A stretch of DNA of 45,275 bases. Source: Desulfobulbaceae bacterium (GTDB lineage Bacteria; Desulfobacterota; Desulfobulbia; Desulfobulbales; Desulfobulbaceae). The DNA is taken from NCBI GenBank assembly GCA_023544645.1, contig JAMJFO010000025.1, positions 1 to 45,275 on the forward strand. Reading direction: 5' to 3'. The translations under genes and the position numbers were made by a program. Position 1 is the stretch's first letter; each line of letters opens with the position of its first letter. The notes beneath the pieces are model-generated. The model was not told the origin of the DNA. It searched no databases and worked only from the letters and a program-made list of their open reading frames with translations. Positions 9,859 to 21,882 of the stretch are shown here, piece by piece.

Positions 9859-10764
9859 TTACCCGCCTTTTTTTACGAGAATTCTTTCTGCCTCTGCCAG
9901 GCCCAGATAACTGTGCCTCATCGTGCTCCAGGGGTCTTCCGTTTGCCCAAGCCGCTGAAAAATGTTGCCAATGGTGCATGACCTGGGGCCGACTGAACCA
10001 TTTTCAACTTCATGCCAGTGAATCGGAACGGCAATCGGGGCCGAAGCCCTGGCCCGGACGCTGTAGGGGGCGACGGAAGTCTGCGCATAGGCATTCCGGT
10101 TGGTATCTATGAAGAGTCTTCCCTGCCGTTTCCGAATGATCTGCTGGGTGGTCATTTCAACCGGATGCTTTTGGGCCAGGCTGTCGGCAATTCTGCGGGC
10201 CAATCCACGAACGCTGGCATATTTCTTTTTTCTGAGCAGGGGGACAGTCACATGGATGCCGCGTGATCCGGTGGTCATGGCAAAAGATTTCAGTCCCAGT
10301 TCCCTGAGAAAATCGCGCAGCTGGATGGCAGCCATCCGGATTTTCGCGAAATCTCCGTTTCCGGGATCCAGGTCGAAAATCATGCGATCAGGGTAATGAA
10401 GGCGATCACTACGACTGAGCCAAAGGTGAAAAGTAATGGATGCCTGATCGGCCATGTACACAAGTGATGCCGCATTGTTGCAAATGGCATGGGTGATTTT
10501 GCCTTCTTTTTTGGGAACGCTTACCCGCCTGATCCAGGAGGGAAAATAGTCCGGCACATCCTTGTGATAAAAATCATTGCCTTCGATCCCGTCCGGATAC
10601 CGGTGCATCATCAGCGGACGATCCTTCATGTACGGGAGCATGACCTTGGCTATCTTCCTGTAATATTCAATCAGATCGCCCTTGGTGATTTCGTCCTTTG
10701 CAAAAAAAAATTTGTCTTCGTGTGAAGTTTCAACCTTATATCTGCCGAAATGAAGGATGCTCAT
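9859..10764 (-). CDS. LigD-type polymerase/primase domain protein (archaeo-eukaryotic primase family)
   Basis: A 301-residue stand-alone version of the polymerase domain of bacterial DNA ligase D, which fills and extends broken DNA ends with NTPs or dNTPs during non-homologous end joining. The catalytic acidic motif is DLDPG, near residue 147. A nucleotide-binding His follows in GSRGIHVTVPL, and the conserved block IDTNRNAYAQTSVAPYSVRA lies near the C-terminus. No ligase or nuclease domain is attached, and no Ku gene is in the window. It lies 90 bases downstream of the hibernation-factor gene on the same strand and may be cotranscribed with it. The start ATG at 10764 has only a weak Shine-Dalgarno sequence. 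Some relatives of such stand-alone PolDom proteins have no demonstrated repair role, so the end-joining function is inferred. Confidence 0.88.
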   Translation of the reverse strand: MSILHFGRYKVETSHEDKFFFAKDEITKGDLIEYYRKIAKVMLPYMKDRPLMMHRYPDGIEGNDFYHKDVPDYFPSWIRRVSVPKKEGKITHAICNNAASLVYMADQASITFHLWLSRSDRLHYPDRMIFDLDPGNGDFAKIRMAAIQLRDFLRELGLKSFAMTTGSRGIHVTVPLLRKKKYASVRGLARRIADSLAQKHPVEMTTQQIIRKRQGRLFIDTNRNAYAQTSVAPYSVRARASAPIAVPIHWHEVENGSVGPRSCTIGNIFQRLGQTEDPWSTMRHSYLGLAEAERILVKKGG

Positions 10765-10853
10765 ATGCCCGATTTTCTTTCAGATATACGCCGACTTATC
10801 CCTTTTCCCTCTTTATGACTATTCCTGACGGAAGACCCGTTTCCAAGCACTTG

Positions 10854-11483
10854 CTACACTTTCTTTTTCCGCCAGCCCAAAGGCTCGGCAGCCTCAACTA
10901 CATCCTCATCATGCGGACGGACACCGGGTTTATCTACGATCTGTACCGTAGTAGCCTGCAGGCCCTTTTCGCCGGGAACCGCAGTATAGTTTACACCCGT
11001 TCCCGGTTCCAGCCGGTTGAAATCATTGTTGAGAACGCTGTTGCGGTGAAAGTAGATCTCCTCGCCGTCCAGGGATCTGATAAAACCATAGCCCTCATCG
11101 GTAAAAATTTTAATGACCAGGGCCATCATGGACTGCTGCGGAGGACTTTTCATCACAGCCTGCTGTTTTTCCACCAGTCTTTTCAAGCGTCGGTGCGCAG
11201 ATTTAAATGCATTCTTGAGTGCTGTCGGCAGATCATCGGTTGCTTCCTTGATACCAGACTTGTGCGTTACCACCAGGTTATTATTCGGCGGAAAACGCAT
11301 TTCAATGCGAATCTTGAAAGGATTGGCGGTATTCTGGCTTTTCTGGTTCAGTTTGATGCCGATCCGGCAGCTTATCAAATCGTCACACACTTTTTCCAGT
11401 TTGGTTGCATCCTTCCGGATCAGCTGCTCCAAAGACTCACTCCGTGATAATCCATGGAAGGATATTTCAAGAGGAACTCGCAT
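10854..11483 (-). CDS. HPF/RaiA-like ribosome hibernation factor fused to a cold-shock domain
   Basis: A two-domain protein of 209 residues. Residues 1-105 resemble the ribosome hibernation factor fold (HPF/RaiA/YfiA), which binds the 30S subunit and silences ribosomes in stationary phase. Residues about 118-185 are a cold-shock domain with RNP1-like GYGFIR and RNP2-like IYFHRN motifs. A basic linker (HRRLKRLVEKQ) joins them. I chose the ATG at 11483 rather than the one 27 bases upstream because GGAGGT sits at the right distance before it; the longer reading would place that sequence inside the gene. The classic long-HPF dimerisation domain is absent, with the cold-shock domain in its place. 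It is followed on the same strand by the LigD-type polymerase gene. Confidence 0.85.
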   Translation of the reverse strand: MRVPLEISFHGLSRSESLEQLIRKDATKLEKVCDDLISCRIGIKLNQKSQNTANPFKIRIEMRFPPNNNLVVTHKSGIKEATDDLPTALKNAFKSAHRRLKRLVEKQQAVMKSPPQQSMMALVIKIFTDEGYGFIRSLDGEEIYFHRNSVLNNDFNRLEPGTGVNYTAVPGEKGLQATTVQIVDKPGVRPHDEDVVEAAEPLGWRKKKV

Positions 11484-11796
11484 ATTCTGATTACCTCCAT
11501 CGTTAGGCAAATGGTTTTCACTCTCTATTAATTAATTACCTACAAGCTCTGTGCCACATTTCCAGACAATCAATAAATCATTTTTATGCGCAATTTACTT
11601 CATCAACATCTTCATTCCAGCTCTTTTGATCCCATCCTCGTGCCATAACAACCGTCGTAGCTCTGCTCATCCCGGTCAAACCAATTTGCTGTTGAAGCAG
11701 GAGGGATACGGTTACGAAAAAACATCGGCTATCTACAACCGGATTCCGGGATTACAGGAATTCATTCCTGTAAAACAGGATAACAGGATTCTGTTT
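11484..11796. other. Intergenic region, 313 bases, upstream of the hibernation-factor gene
   Basis: No gene is supported here. The part next to the hibernation factor is A/T-rich and should hold its promoter. The part next to malQ holds a perfect inverted repeat ACAGGAAT-tc-ATTCCTGT (11754-11771), followed by two tandem copies of ACAGGAT (about 11775-11790), just downstream of the malQ stop. No T-run follows on the minus strand, so it is not a standard terminator. Confidence 0.5.
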
Positions 11797-13752
11797 CTAT
11801 CTGGACTGCCGGTCCGGGGAAAAATTCTCCAGCTCCGCAATCAGTTCCCGGTTCTGCTGCGCAGAGGTGCGGCTTTTTGCCCGGAGGGCCATGGCCAGGG
11901 CTTTCGGGATATTGAGTGCCTGCCCCCCGGCCAGTTTAGAAATATAATCTGCCCGGTAACCGGGATCAACGCGCAGCGACCAGTTGTCGTCGATGACGGT
12001 TCCAGGTTTATTGTATGCCTGCCTGATACCGAGAAGATCGGTAAAAAACACCATGATATTACGGGCTGGGCCGATGAACAGATCGGCAAATTTTGCCTGG
12101 ACAAGTGGTCCGGCATCAAGGGCGATGCGTTCCGCCCATCCGGTTCGTTCATCTTCAGGAATGCGCATGCGCGCGGCCAGATATCGCGCCTGTTGCCGGG
12201 AAACTCCGCTCTCGATCCATTCCTCGGCTTTCTGCCAGACGGGTGGGGTGTCATGGTTGCCGAGCATCAGCCAGTCTTCGGGCTGGGCATTTTCACTGCG
12301 ATATACATCATGGGGATCACCGAGATCTGCTTTCTGCGTAACCCTGAACCGGCCGAGACTGTAGATTTCCATGACGCGTTTTATCGGATAGGGCTGGGTG
12401 CTGAGAATTTCGCAGGCAATTTCATGTGCGCCGCGCGAGCTGTCGCGGGCTGAATCCATAATTACATCAAGGAGAAGCGCATAACGGCGGACCTGTTCGG
12501 GGTCGAGGTCGAGCACCCAGTTGTCTTCATGACGCTGTGCCTGTCTATTGAGCTGGTCCGGTCGGACAATAGCGAATTCGGCAAGTTCCGGATGCTCGAC
12601 AACAGCAGGCGAGGCAAAAAGACGGGCGCCCTGCTGCACCTCGCGGACCGGGTTTTCCCGGTTCGCGCGATAGACCCATGGGCAGACCAGACCGTGCGGG
12701 TGATCAATGCGCAGGCCGTCGAATTCCGCAAACATTTTATCCGCGCGTTCCCGCAGGAAGCGGACCGCCGGACCGGGATGCCTTACCCCGTCGATATCGC
12801 GGAAACAGTATTGCCGTGGGTCCAGCACCGGGTAGTTCCAGGGTTGTCCCTCCGGATTGGTGCGGCTGGGAGGGGCTCCCATGACATAGTCGCGCAGCAG
12901 AAAGGATTGGACACGCCAGGCATCGCGCCCGGAAAGGCCGATCTGGAAATCGCCGAAAAGTTTCAGGCCGATCTGCCGGCATCTGTTTCTGCATTCGTCA
13001 TGTTGCCGGGCAAGCAAATATTGGGTGAAAGAATAGTCCTCAACAGCCTCCCGGTGGCGGGAAAACAGCCCGTTGACCCGCCTTTGCGCTGCTACCGCGC
13101 AGCCGGGAGGAGGATTGAACAGGTGCCTGTCGAGGCGGGCGTTTTTTCCTTCCTGCCATTGCTTCCAGTTTTTTCCGCCATATTCCTGCCGTAAAATCTC
13201 ATACAGGGCGTCGCGGTCAAGCCATCCGGCATTGCGCTGTCGGTATGCGTCGAAGGATTCGACAGGTGCTGCGATTTTTTTTTGTCTGAGCCGGGCCTGA
13301 TACCGTTGAAAAAGTCCGGTAGAAATTTTCCCAACGGCCATTCTGGCAAAGGATTCGTGAACACGGTCATCCTGGAACTGCCGGGCCTTGACGACTGCGG
13401 CAAGCATTTCCGGATCGACCAGATTCCATGGCTCCCCGGTGAGTCTCAGCGGCGCCAGCGAAAGAGGATTTTTTGAAAAAAAGGTGCCGTCATAGGGAGA
13501 AGGATTGACAGAGGTGGTTATTCCCTGCGGCCCAAGCTGTATTCCGTTAAAACCGAGGGAGCCGACAAAATTAAAAAATTCCTCCGCGCCTCTGGAATAG
13601 GGTGTGCCGCGACCGAGGTCCTCTTCCGGAAGGCCCGGGAAAGAGGCATCATGGATGCCGAGCAGGAAATTGCGGATACCGAGAATTTCCAATGCTGCTT
13701 GTATTTTCGGTTGCAAGGCGGCAAAATTTATCTGCATCATTCTGCCCGGCAT
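11797..13752 (-). CDS. malQ: 4-alpha-glucanotransferase (amylomaltase, GH77)
   Basis: A 651-residue GH77 enzyme that transfers maltooligosaccharide segments between alpha-1,4-glucans and releases glucose; it would rework the linear chains trimmed from glycogen. The catalytic nucleophile is D350 in GLRIDHPHG, the acid/base is probably E448 in ACEILSTQPYP, and the third carboxylate is D501 in LGNHDTPP. The sequence around E448 differs from the usual AEDLG motif, so this belongs to a divergent GH77 subgroup rather than the E. coli MalQ type. No strong Shine-Dalgarno sequence decides between the ATG at 13752 and two ATGs (13740 and 13737) four and five codons in. It is separated from glgB by the lactate dehydrogenase pseudogene. 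Confidence 0.9.
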   Translation of the reverse strand: MPGRMMQINFAALQPKIQAALEILGIRNFLLGIHDASFPGLPEEDLGRGTPYSRGAEEFFNFVGSLGFNGIQLGPQGITTSVNPSPYDGTFFSKNPLSLAPLRLTGEPWNLVDPEMLAAVVKARQFQDDRVHESFARMAVGKISTGLFQRYQARLRQKKIAAPVESFDAYRQRNAGWLDRDALYEILRQEYGGKNWKQWQEGKNARLDRHLFNPPPGCAVAAQRRVNGLFSRHREAVEDYSFTQYLLARQHDECRNRCRQIGLKLFGDFQIGLSGRDAWRVQSFLLRDYVMGAPPSRTNPEGQPWNYPVLDPRQYCFRDIDGVRHPGPAVRFLRERADKMFAEFDGLRIDHPHGLVCPWVYRANRENPVREVQQGARLFASPAVVEHPELAEFAIVRPDQLNRQAQRHEDNWVLDLDPEQVRRYALLLDVIMDSARDSSRGAHEIACEILSTQPYPIKRVMEIYSLGRFRVTQKADLGDPHDVYRSENAQPEDWLMLGNHDTPPVWQKAEEWIESGVSRQQARYLAARMRIPEDERTGWAERIALDAGPLVQAKFADLFIGPARNIMVFFTDLLGIRQAYNKPGTVIDDNWSLRVDPGYRADYISKLAGGQALNIPKALAMALRAKSRTSAQQNRELIAELENFSPDRQSR

Positions 13753-13987
13753 GCTGTTTCTGCACCATTCATCTCATCGCCATCCGGAACGAAAATCTCA
13801 TTACTGAACAAAATTCAAGTAAAGCAGCATTGGTACGCAATTGTCAAGCCTGCGCAGCATGCAGTCGGATGCAGCCGGGACTGTGAGCATGGCTATTCTG
13901 TCATATCGGGTTTGTTCGTATCTGGCAGGCGAATTGCCGAACCTTGCATGAAAAGTTTCATCAGGTCCAGGAAAAAGGAGGTATTGC

Positions 13988-14253
13988 ATGAAAGTAGGAT
14001 AAGCCTATCACGGCATCGGCGCCGCTCTTTCGCGGATCATTAAAGCCATTCGTGATGATGAGGGAGCAGTCCTGACCATTGCCGGTCTCTGCACACGCAT
14101 CGAAGGGATTTCCGGGGTCAGTCTGTCGGTTTCCAGAATCCTCGGGGCGCAGGGGATTGCCGCCGAACTTTGGCCGTCCCTGTCGGATGAGGAGTACCGG
14201 GAACTGGAACGCAGCAGCAGGATTCTGCAGGATGCCGCCGGTGAACTGGGCTA

Positions 14254-14257
<4 letters not shown>
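13988..14257 (+). pseudogene. L-lactate/malate dehydrogenase with internal deletion (start codons plus C-terminal 84 residues)
   Basis: A strong Shine-Dalgarno sequence (AAGGAGG, 13975-13981) is followed six bases later by ATG AAA GTA GGA, the typical first codons (MKVG) of L-lactate dehydrogenase. A TAA comes next at 14000. From 14003 the same frame is open for 84 codons to TAG (14255-14257). It reads AYHGIGAALSRIIKAIRDDE at its start, then VLTIAGL, GVSLSVSRILG and LSDEEYRELERSS. This matches the C-terminal domain of L-LDH (compare TYYGIAMGLARVTRAIL in Bacillus LDH). The Rossmann domain and the catalytic Asp/His/Arg region, about 220 residues, are missing, so the gene is dead. The stop overlaps the glgB stop on the opposite strand (shared CTAG). 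It lies in a glucan cluster otherwise coded on the minus strand. Confidence 0.85.
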
Positions 14258-16157
<1,900 letters not shown>

Positions 16158-16161
<4 letters not shown>

Positions 16162-19100
16162 TTTTCCCGCCTGGTTGTTTTTTTCCCGTCAATGATGTCG
16201 ATGATGCCGGCCAGCGGGATATGCATCCAGTCGGGCCGGTTGTTCAGTTCATATTTCAATTCATAGAATACCTTTTCCAGGAGAAAGATTTCCAGGATGA
16301 ATCCGGCATCCGTTTTCGGCAGAAAAGGGGCGTCGCCGGCAGTATCGAAATAGGACTTGAGAAAAACAGTGCATATCCATTCATACCATGCCCTGCCCCA
16401 GGGCTGAAGTTTTACCCGCTCCGTATCGCTTTCGGCTGACGCGGATAAAGCGCTGCTGACCGCATACTGGAAGGAGCGGATCATGCCGGCGATATCCTTT
16501 AAAGGCGAATTTTTGCTGCGCCTCTCCGCCAGCGGTCTCAAGGGTTCACCTTCAAAGTCCAGGAGGATGAAATCATTGTCGTTCGTCCGCAGCACCTGAC
16601 CGAGGTGATAATCACCATGATGCCTGATCAGGAGGCCCAGGTTTTCGCCGATGTCGGCGGCACTTCCGATCCTTCCCAGAAGATCGGGACCCTCGACCAA
16701 CACCCGGTCGGCTTGTTTGCGGACTGACGGAGAAACATCGGAGATGGCTGCTCCCAGCATAGCCAGTACTTCCTGAACTTCCCGGGATATTGTTTCGGCA
16801 AGCTGTTCGGTGAATACGGCAGTCGCCTTTACCGGTTTGAATTGCGCATTCTTTTTCTCCTGCGCCAATGCCAGGTGAAACTGGGCGGTTCGCCGGCCCA
16901 GCGTCCCGGCCGCCTCAACATATCCAGGGTCCATGGATACGAAAAAATCAGGGGGTTTTATACGGAAATCCTCCGCAAACGAATCGTTCCTGCCCGGTGC
17001 CCGCGTTCCGGCAGCGGCCATTTTCGCGGCTTTTGCGAAATAATTTTTCAAGGCGAAGAGAGTATAGGACCACCCGTCTCCCCGGTTGGGGATAAATTCC
17101 TGCAGCATGCCAATGGTTGCCATGCCGCCGGCAGGACCAGTGTAGTGCAATGTTCCCGCGACCCTGGCGATGCCGGTGAACCTGCTCTTCTCGGTGAGGA
17201 AAAGACTCATCTCCACATCGGGGTTTGCTCCTTCTTCGAGTTTCCGATAGAGCTTGAGGACAAATGATTCCCCGATAATAATCGAGGTATTGCTCTGTTC
17301 CACACCGAGTTTTCTTACTTCGGCACAGGGGTTGCCGGCGCCGATTAAATCCTCGTAGGCGTCGGTGGGCATGGCCCTGATGGTTCCATTTTCACTGGTA
17401 CGGTAGCGGCGGCCGTCGCTTATGGCGGTGAAGAGAATATCACAGGAAGCCCTGTCCATCAGGGCGTCATAGAGGATGCCTTCGCCCCGCCGGTTTTTCA
17501 CGCCGGCCACGATGCTGCCCGGAATTTCTTCGGCGAGCAGTTGCGCCGGCGGCCCCTGGACAATTTTCAACGGCATCACGTAAACTTCCTCTTCACCGGT
17601 TTCGTACCGTACCTGGAGGAAGGTGATATAAAATGATGCACCCAGCTTGCACCAATCAACCATCCTGCAGGAGGAAAAATCCTTAGCCTTGCCGCGGAAC
17701 CATCTCTGGCCGGCCAGAAAGGATGGCAGGATGTCGTTGCCGAGGGCGAAGAGATATTCCGGCTGCAGCAGCGTATCCCACATATCATCCAGGGTCAGCT
17801 GCGGAACCTGCTGCAGGGTTTTCGTTCCGACGTTGCCCGCCTTGATCGGTTCAGCCTGCGGTTCGAGCCTGAACCAGTAAAAACTGTGCGGTCCCAGGGT
17901 GATGAAATAGGGCAGGTCGCCGATTGGCGGAAATTCCGTTCTGCCGATCATTTCCACGGGAATTCGTCCCCTGAATTCGGATAGATCCAGTTCGGCGGGC
18001 TGCACGAACCTTGAGAGATTGGCGACCACCAGGATGATTTCTCCCATGTAACGGCGGATATAGGCGAGAATCGCCCTGTTGGGCGGGCGGAGAAAATCCA
18101 TGCTGCCGCGGCCCAGGGCCTTGTGCTGGCGGCGCAGGGCGATCATCCGGCGCATGAAATGGAGCATGGATGAAGGATTGCGCTCCTGCGCCTCCACGTT
18201 AACCGACTGGTAGCCGTAGACCGGATCCATGATCACCGGCAGATACAGGCCGGCAGGGTCGGCCCTGGAAAAACCACCATTTCTGTCCATGTTCCATTGC
18301 ATCGGGGTGCGGACGCCGTCCCGGTCGCCGAGAAAGATATTGTCGCCCATGCCGAGTTCGTCGCCGTAATAGATGACCGGTGAGCCGGGCATGGAAAAAA
18401 GCAGTGAGTTCAGCAACTCCATGCGGCGGCGGCTGTTGTCGAGCAGGGGGGCGAGGCGGCGGCGGATGCCGATGTTCAGCTTCATCCTGCTGTCCATGGC
18501 ATATTCCCGGTACATGTAGTCGCGTTCGGCATCGGAGACCATTTCCAGGGTCAGTTCATCGTGATTGCGCAGGAAAAGCGCCCATTGACAGCTTTCCGGG
18601 ATGGGAGGCGTGCGATCGAGTATGTCGGTAATCGGATGCCGGTCTTCCTGGCGCAGGGCCATGAACATCCTGGGCATCAGGGGAAAATGAAAGGCCATAT
18701 GACATTCATCGCCGTCACCGAAATAGGGCAGGACATCCTCGGGCCACTGATTGGCCTCGGCAAGAAACATGCGGCCGGTATAGTGCTGGTCGAGGTATTT
18801 GCGGAACTGCTTGAGAACGGCGTGGGTTTCCGGCAGATTTTCATTGTTGGTCCCTTCGCGGACGCAAAGATACGGCACCGCGTCGAGACGCAGTCCGTCG
18901 ACGCCCATGTCGAGCCAGTAGCGCATGGCCTTGAGAACCGCCTTGACGACCTGCGGATTGTTGTGATTCAGATCCGGCTGATGCGAAAAGAAGCGGTGCC
19001 AGTAGAAGGCCTTGGCCTCGGCATCCCAGGACCAGTTTGATGCTTCGGTATCGGTGAAAATAATCCGCGTTTCCGGAAACCGCGTGTTGGTATCGCTCCA

Positions 19101-19499
19101 GACATAGTAATTCCGGCGGGCCGATCCGGTCTTTGCCCTTCTCGCCGCCTGAAACCAGGGGTGCTGATCGGAAGTATGATTGATAACCAGTTCGGTAATG
19201 ACCCGGATTCCGCGGTGGTGCGCTTCCCGGACAAAGGTCCTGAAATCCCGCAGACTCCCGTAGCCGGGATGAATGCCCCGGTAATCGGAAATATCGTAAC
19301 CGTCATCCCTGAATGGCGACGGGTAAAAAGGCAGCAGCCACACAGCGGTGACGCCGAGCTGCCGGATATAATCAAGTTTTTCAATCAGGCCGCGAAAATC
19401 TCCGGTACCGTCGTCGTTGCTGTCCTTGAATGCCTTGACGTGCAACTCGTAGATTATCGCATCCTTGTACCACAGGGGATCGGATTTTAAAGCGGGCAT
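16158..19499 (-). CDS. treS: Trehalose synthase / maltokinase fusion (TreS-Mak)
   Basis: A bifunctional 1113-residue protein. Residues 1-550 are a GH13 trehalose synthase that interconverts trehalose and maltose. The nucleophile is D206 ([10 protein letters not shown]), the acid/base E248 ([12 protein letters not shown]) and the third carboxylate D314 ([12 protein letters not shown]). Residues about 600-1113 are a maltokinase (Mak/Pep2) with the kinase-like catalytic loop [11 protein letters not shown] (Asp near residue 962) and metal-binding LLDFEGEP. The product, maltose-1-phosphate, is the substrate of GlgE. The frame is open further upstream, but I place the start at ATG 19499 because [20 protein letters not shown] is the normal TreS N-terminus and the extension would run into glgE. 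It starts 13 bases after the glgE stop and overlaps glgB, so glgE-treS/mak-glgB look like one operon. Confidence 0.95.
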
Positions 19500-19512
19500 G
19501 GGTAAACTCTTT

Positions 19513-21519
19513 TTACATGAAGTAGTCGAAGTCGCGTTCGGTCCGTAGTTTCCGCCGCAGGAGAAAAATCTGCGCCGGGCTGGCGCCCGGATCAAGCCGG
19601 ACGAAATTCCGGCGGCCCTGCCACAGGAAGCGGTTGTCAAAGAGAAGTTCATGCACCTGGAAAACCTCCTTTTCACTGATGCCGAATTCCTCGAGCGGCA
19701 CCTCCAGCCACCCTTCCTGGACATGGTGGGGATCGAGATTCACTGCGACCAGGATAATATTGGCAAGGTCGTCGGTGCTCTTGCCGTAAAAGATGATCTG
19801 TTCATTATCCACCGGATAAAAGGAAAGTCGGCGGTTGGAAGCGAGGGCGGCATTGCTGCGGCGAATGGTGTTTATCCTGGTGATAAAGGCGCGGATATTG
19901 CCGGGCGTGTTCCAGTCGCGGGGTTTTATTTCGAATTTCTCCGAATTGAGATACTCTTCCGTTCCCGGCACCGCCTCGCTCTCGGCCAGTTCGTAGCCGC
20001 TGTAAATACCGTAGCATGAAGAAAGTGTCGCGGCAAGAACCAGACGGGAAATAAAGGCCGGCCGCCCGCCGAACTGGAGATATTCCGGCAGGATGTCCGG
20101 GGTATTGGCAAAAAAATTCGGCCGGAAATATTCCCTGACATCGGTATTGACCAGCTCACGAAGATAGGCGGTCAGATCATACCTGGTATTGCGCCAGGTA
20201 AAATAGGTATAGGACTGGCTGAACCCGGCCTTTGCCAGCGCATACATCATCCGCGGCCGGGTAAAGGCCTCGGAGAGAAAGACGACTTCCGGGTATTCGC
20301 GGCGCACCCCGGCGATAAGCCATTCCCAGAAAGGCAGAGGCTTGGTATGCGGGTTGTCCACCCGGAAAATGCGCACTCCGTGTTCAATCCAGAACAGAAC
20401 GATGCTTTTTAGTTCATGCCAGAGTGACTGCCACTCCTCACAGTCAAAGGAAAACGGATAAATGTCCTCATATTTTTTCGGCGGGTTCTCGGCAAATTTG
20501 ATCGTGCCGTCGGGACGGTGCCGGAACCATTCGGGATGTTCGCGGACATAGGGATGATCGGGCGAGCACTGGAAGGCGATATCAAGAGCAATTTCAAGTC
20601 TCTGGCTGCGGGCGCTTGCGACCAGATGGGCAAAATCCTCCAGGGTGCCGAGGTCGGGATGGACCGATTTATGTCCCCCCTCCCGGGAACCGATGGCCCA
20701 GGGGCTGCCGGGATCCTCTGCCGCTCCGGCCAGGACGTTGTTGCGGCCTTTGCGGTTGGTGCGGCCGATGGGATGTATAGGCGGAAAATAAAGAACATCA
20801 AAGCCCATGCGGACGATTTCCGGGATCAATTTCTCGGTATCTTTGAAAGTTCCGCTTCTGCCTGGATCTGAAATGACGGAGCGGGGAAATATTTCGTACC
20901 AGGCGCTGAATGCGGCAATGGGCGGTTCAACCGTAACCGTGAGCGGAGGATCGGAAACCGCTTCCCGGGAGCGGTCGGGATAGCGATCCATCATGGCGCC
21001 GATGTCGGCGGCAGTCGCCCTGGCAACAAGATTTTCCCGGGGATCATCACTCTGCAGCATTACCGCGACAGTGCCCAGCCATTCACTGTCCGGCGTGCGG
21101 GCTCTGTCGGCGGCGGCTTGAATCATGGCCGCACCTTCCAACAGTTCGCTGGCGCCCCCCTGCCCGGCTTCGAATTTTTTGGCCAGATCCCTCTGCCAGG
21201 TGGAGAAGTGATCAACCCATGCCTTGATCCTGTACCGGTACATGCCGGGAGTCTCGACCTGAAACTCCGCCGCCCACAAATCAATTGCCAGGCAGGTCAT
21301 GGGCAGTTCCGTCCACTCCTCTTCCATGGACCGGACATCCAGCACCGCTTTCAGCAGGTCATGGCCGTCGGCAAAAACAGAGGCCGTCACCCTGACCTTT
21401 TCTCCCACTGCCCGTTTGATTGGAAAACGGCCGCAATCTATCCGCGGTTTGATATCTTCAATCCAAACCCGGGAGGCCTTATTCCCGGGAAGCTTTTCCG
21501 GCCCCTGACCCTGTTGCAT
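19513..21519 (-). CDS. glgE: Alpha-1,4-glucan:maltose-1-phosphate maltosyltransferase (GH13_3)
   Basis: The 668-residue GlgE extends alpha-1,4-glucan with maltosyl units from maltose-1-phosphate. An N-terminal beta-rich domain (residues 1-115) and a helical segment precede the GH13 barrel. The nucleophile is D388 ([10 protein letters not shown]), the acid/base E417 ([13 protein letters not shown]) and the third carboxylate D475 ([10 protein letters not shown]). These are the GlgE-specific sequence contexts, which separate it from other GH13 members. It is the first gene of the glgE-treS/mak-glgB set, and its neighbour makes its substrate. The start at 21519 is preceded by only a weak GAG-containing sequence. 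Confidence 0.96.
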   Translation of the reverse strand: MQQGQGPEKLPGNKASRVWIEDIKPRIDCGRFPIKRAVGEKVRVTASVFADGHDLLKAVLDVRSMEEEWTELPMTCLAIDLWAAEFQVETPGMYRYRIKAWVDHFSTWQRDLAKKFEAGQGGASELLEGAAMIQAAADRARTPDSEWLGTVAVMLQSDDPRENLVARATAADIGAMMDRYPDRSREAVSDPPLTVTVEPPIAAFSAWYEIFPRSVISDPGRSGTFKDTEKLIPEIVRMGFDVLYFPPIHPIGRTNRKGRNNVLAGAAEDPGSPWAIGSREGGHKSVHPDLGTLEDFAHLVASARSQRLEIALDIAFQCSPDHPYVREHPEWFRHRPDGTIKFAENPPKKYEDIYPFSFDCEEWQSLWHELKSIVLFWIEHGVRIFRVDNPHTKPLPFWEWLIAGVRREYPEVVFLSEAFTRPRMMYALAKAGFSQSYTYFTWRNTRYDLTAYLRELVNTDVREYFRPNFFANTPDILPEYLQFGGRPAFISRLVLAATLSSCYGIYSGYELAESEAVPGTEEYLNSEKFEIKPRDWNTPGNIRAFITRINTIRRSNAALASNRRLSFYPVDNEQIIFYGKSTDDLANIILVAVNLDPHHVQEGWLEVPLEEFGISEKEVFQVHELLFDNRFLWQGRRNFVRLDPGASPAQIFLLRRKLRTERDFDYFM

Positions 21520-21882
21520 AGTTTCTCACGGTGGCATACTTTTTGTTAAGATAGACTTCTATTGACCGGACATCACAATATCGATGCCAGATTCGGCACC
21601 ATTGAATTCGGTTACCCATGACCTCGCATCGCCCCTCATTGCGGCGGAAAAGTGCATTGAAACTGCCGGCGGCACTGGGAAACCATGGACATTGCCCTGT
21701 CCGTCCTGAAGACCTCCTGCTCCTCCTCCCGCAAGGGAGGGGAAGAATATGCCTTCGGGGTGCCTTTAACAGAACAAACAGCAATTAATATGCCAATTTC
21801 ATGGAAGAGCCCCTTCTACCGATATAAAGTACTTTTACCGTACTACCTGCTGGCCGTTATTGTGCCGGACCGCAATTTCTCT
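21520..21882. other. Intergenic region, 363 bases, between glgX and glgE
   Basis: No gene is supported. The region should hold the glgE promoter. A G/C-rich hairpin, CCTCCC-gcaa-GGGAGG (21725-21740), lies about 140 bases past the glgX stop, with no T-run after it on the minus strand. Small open frames here lack ribosome binding sites and resemble no family I know. Confidence 0.5.

Noticed and set aside
11551-12453. Open frame of 300 codons starting before and running antisense into malQ
   Set aside because: It covers the malQ 3' end on the opposite strand and the intergenic repeats; there is no ribosome site or known motif.
21725-21740. Rho-independent terminator after glgX
   Set aside because: The stem is good, but no T-run follows on the glgX strand and it lies about 140 bases past the stop.
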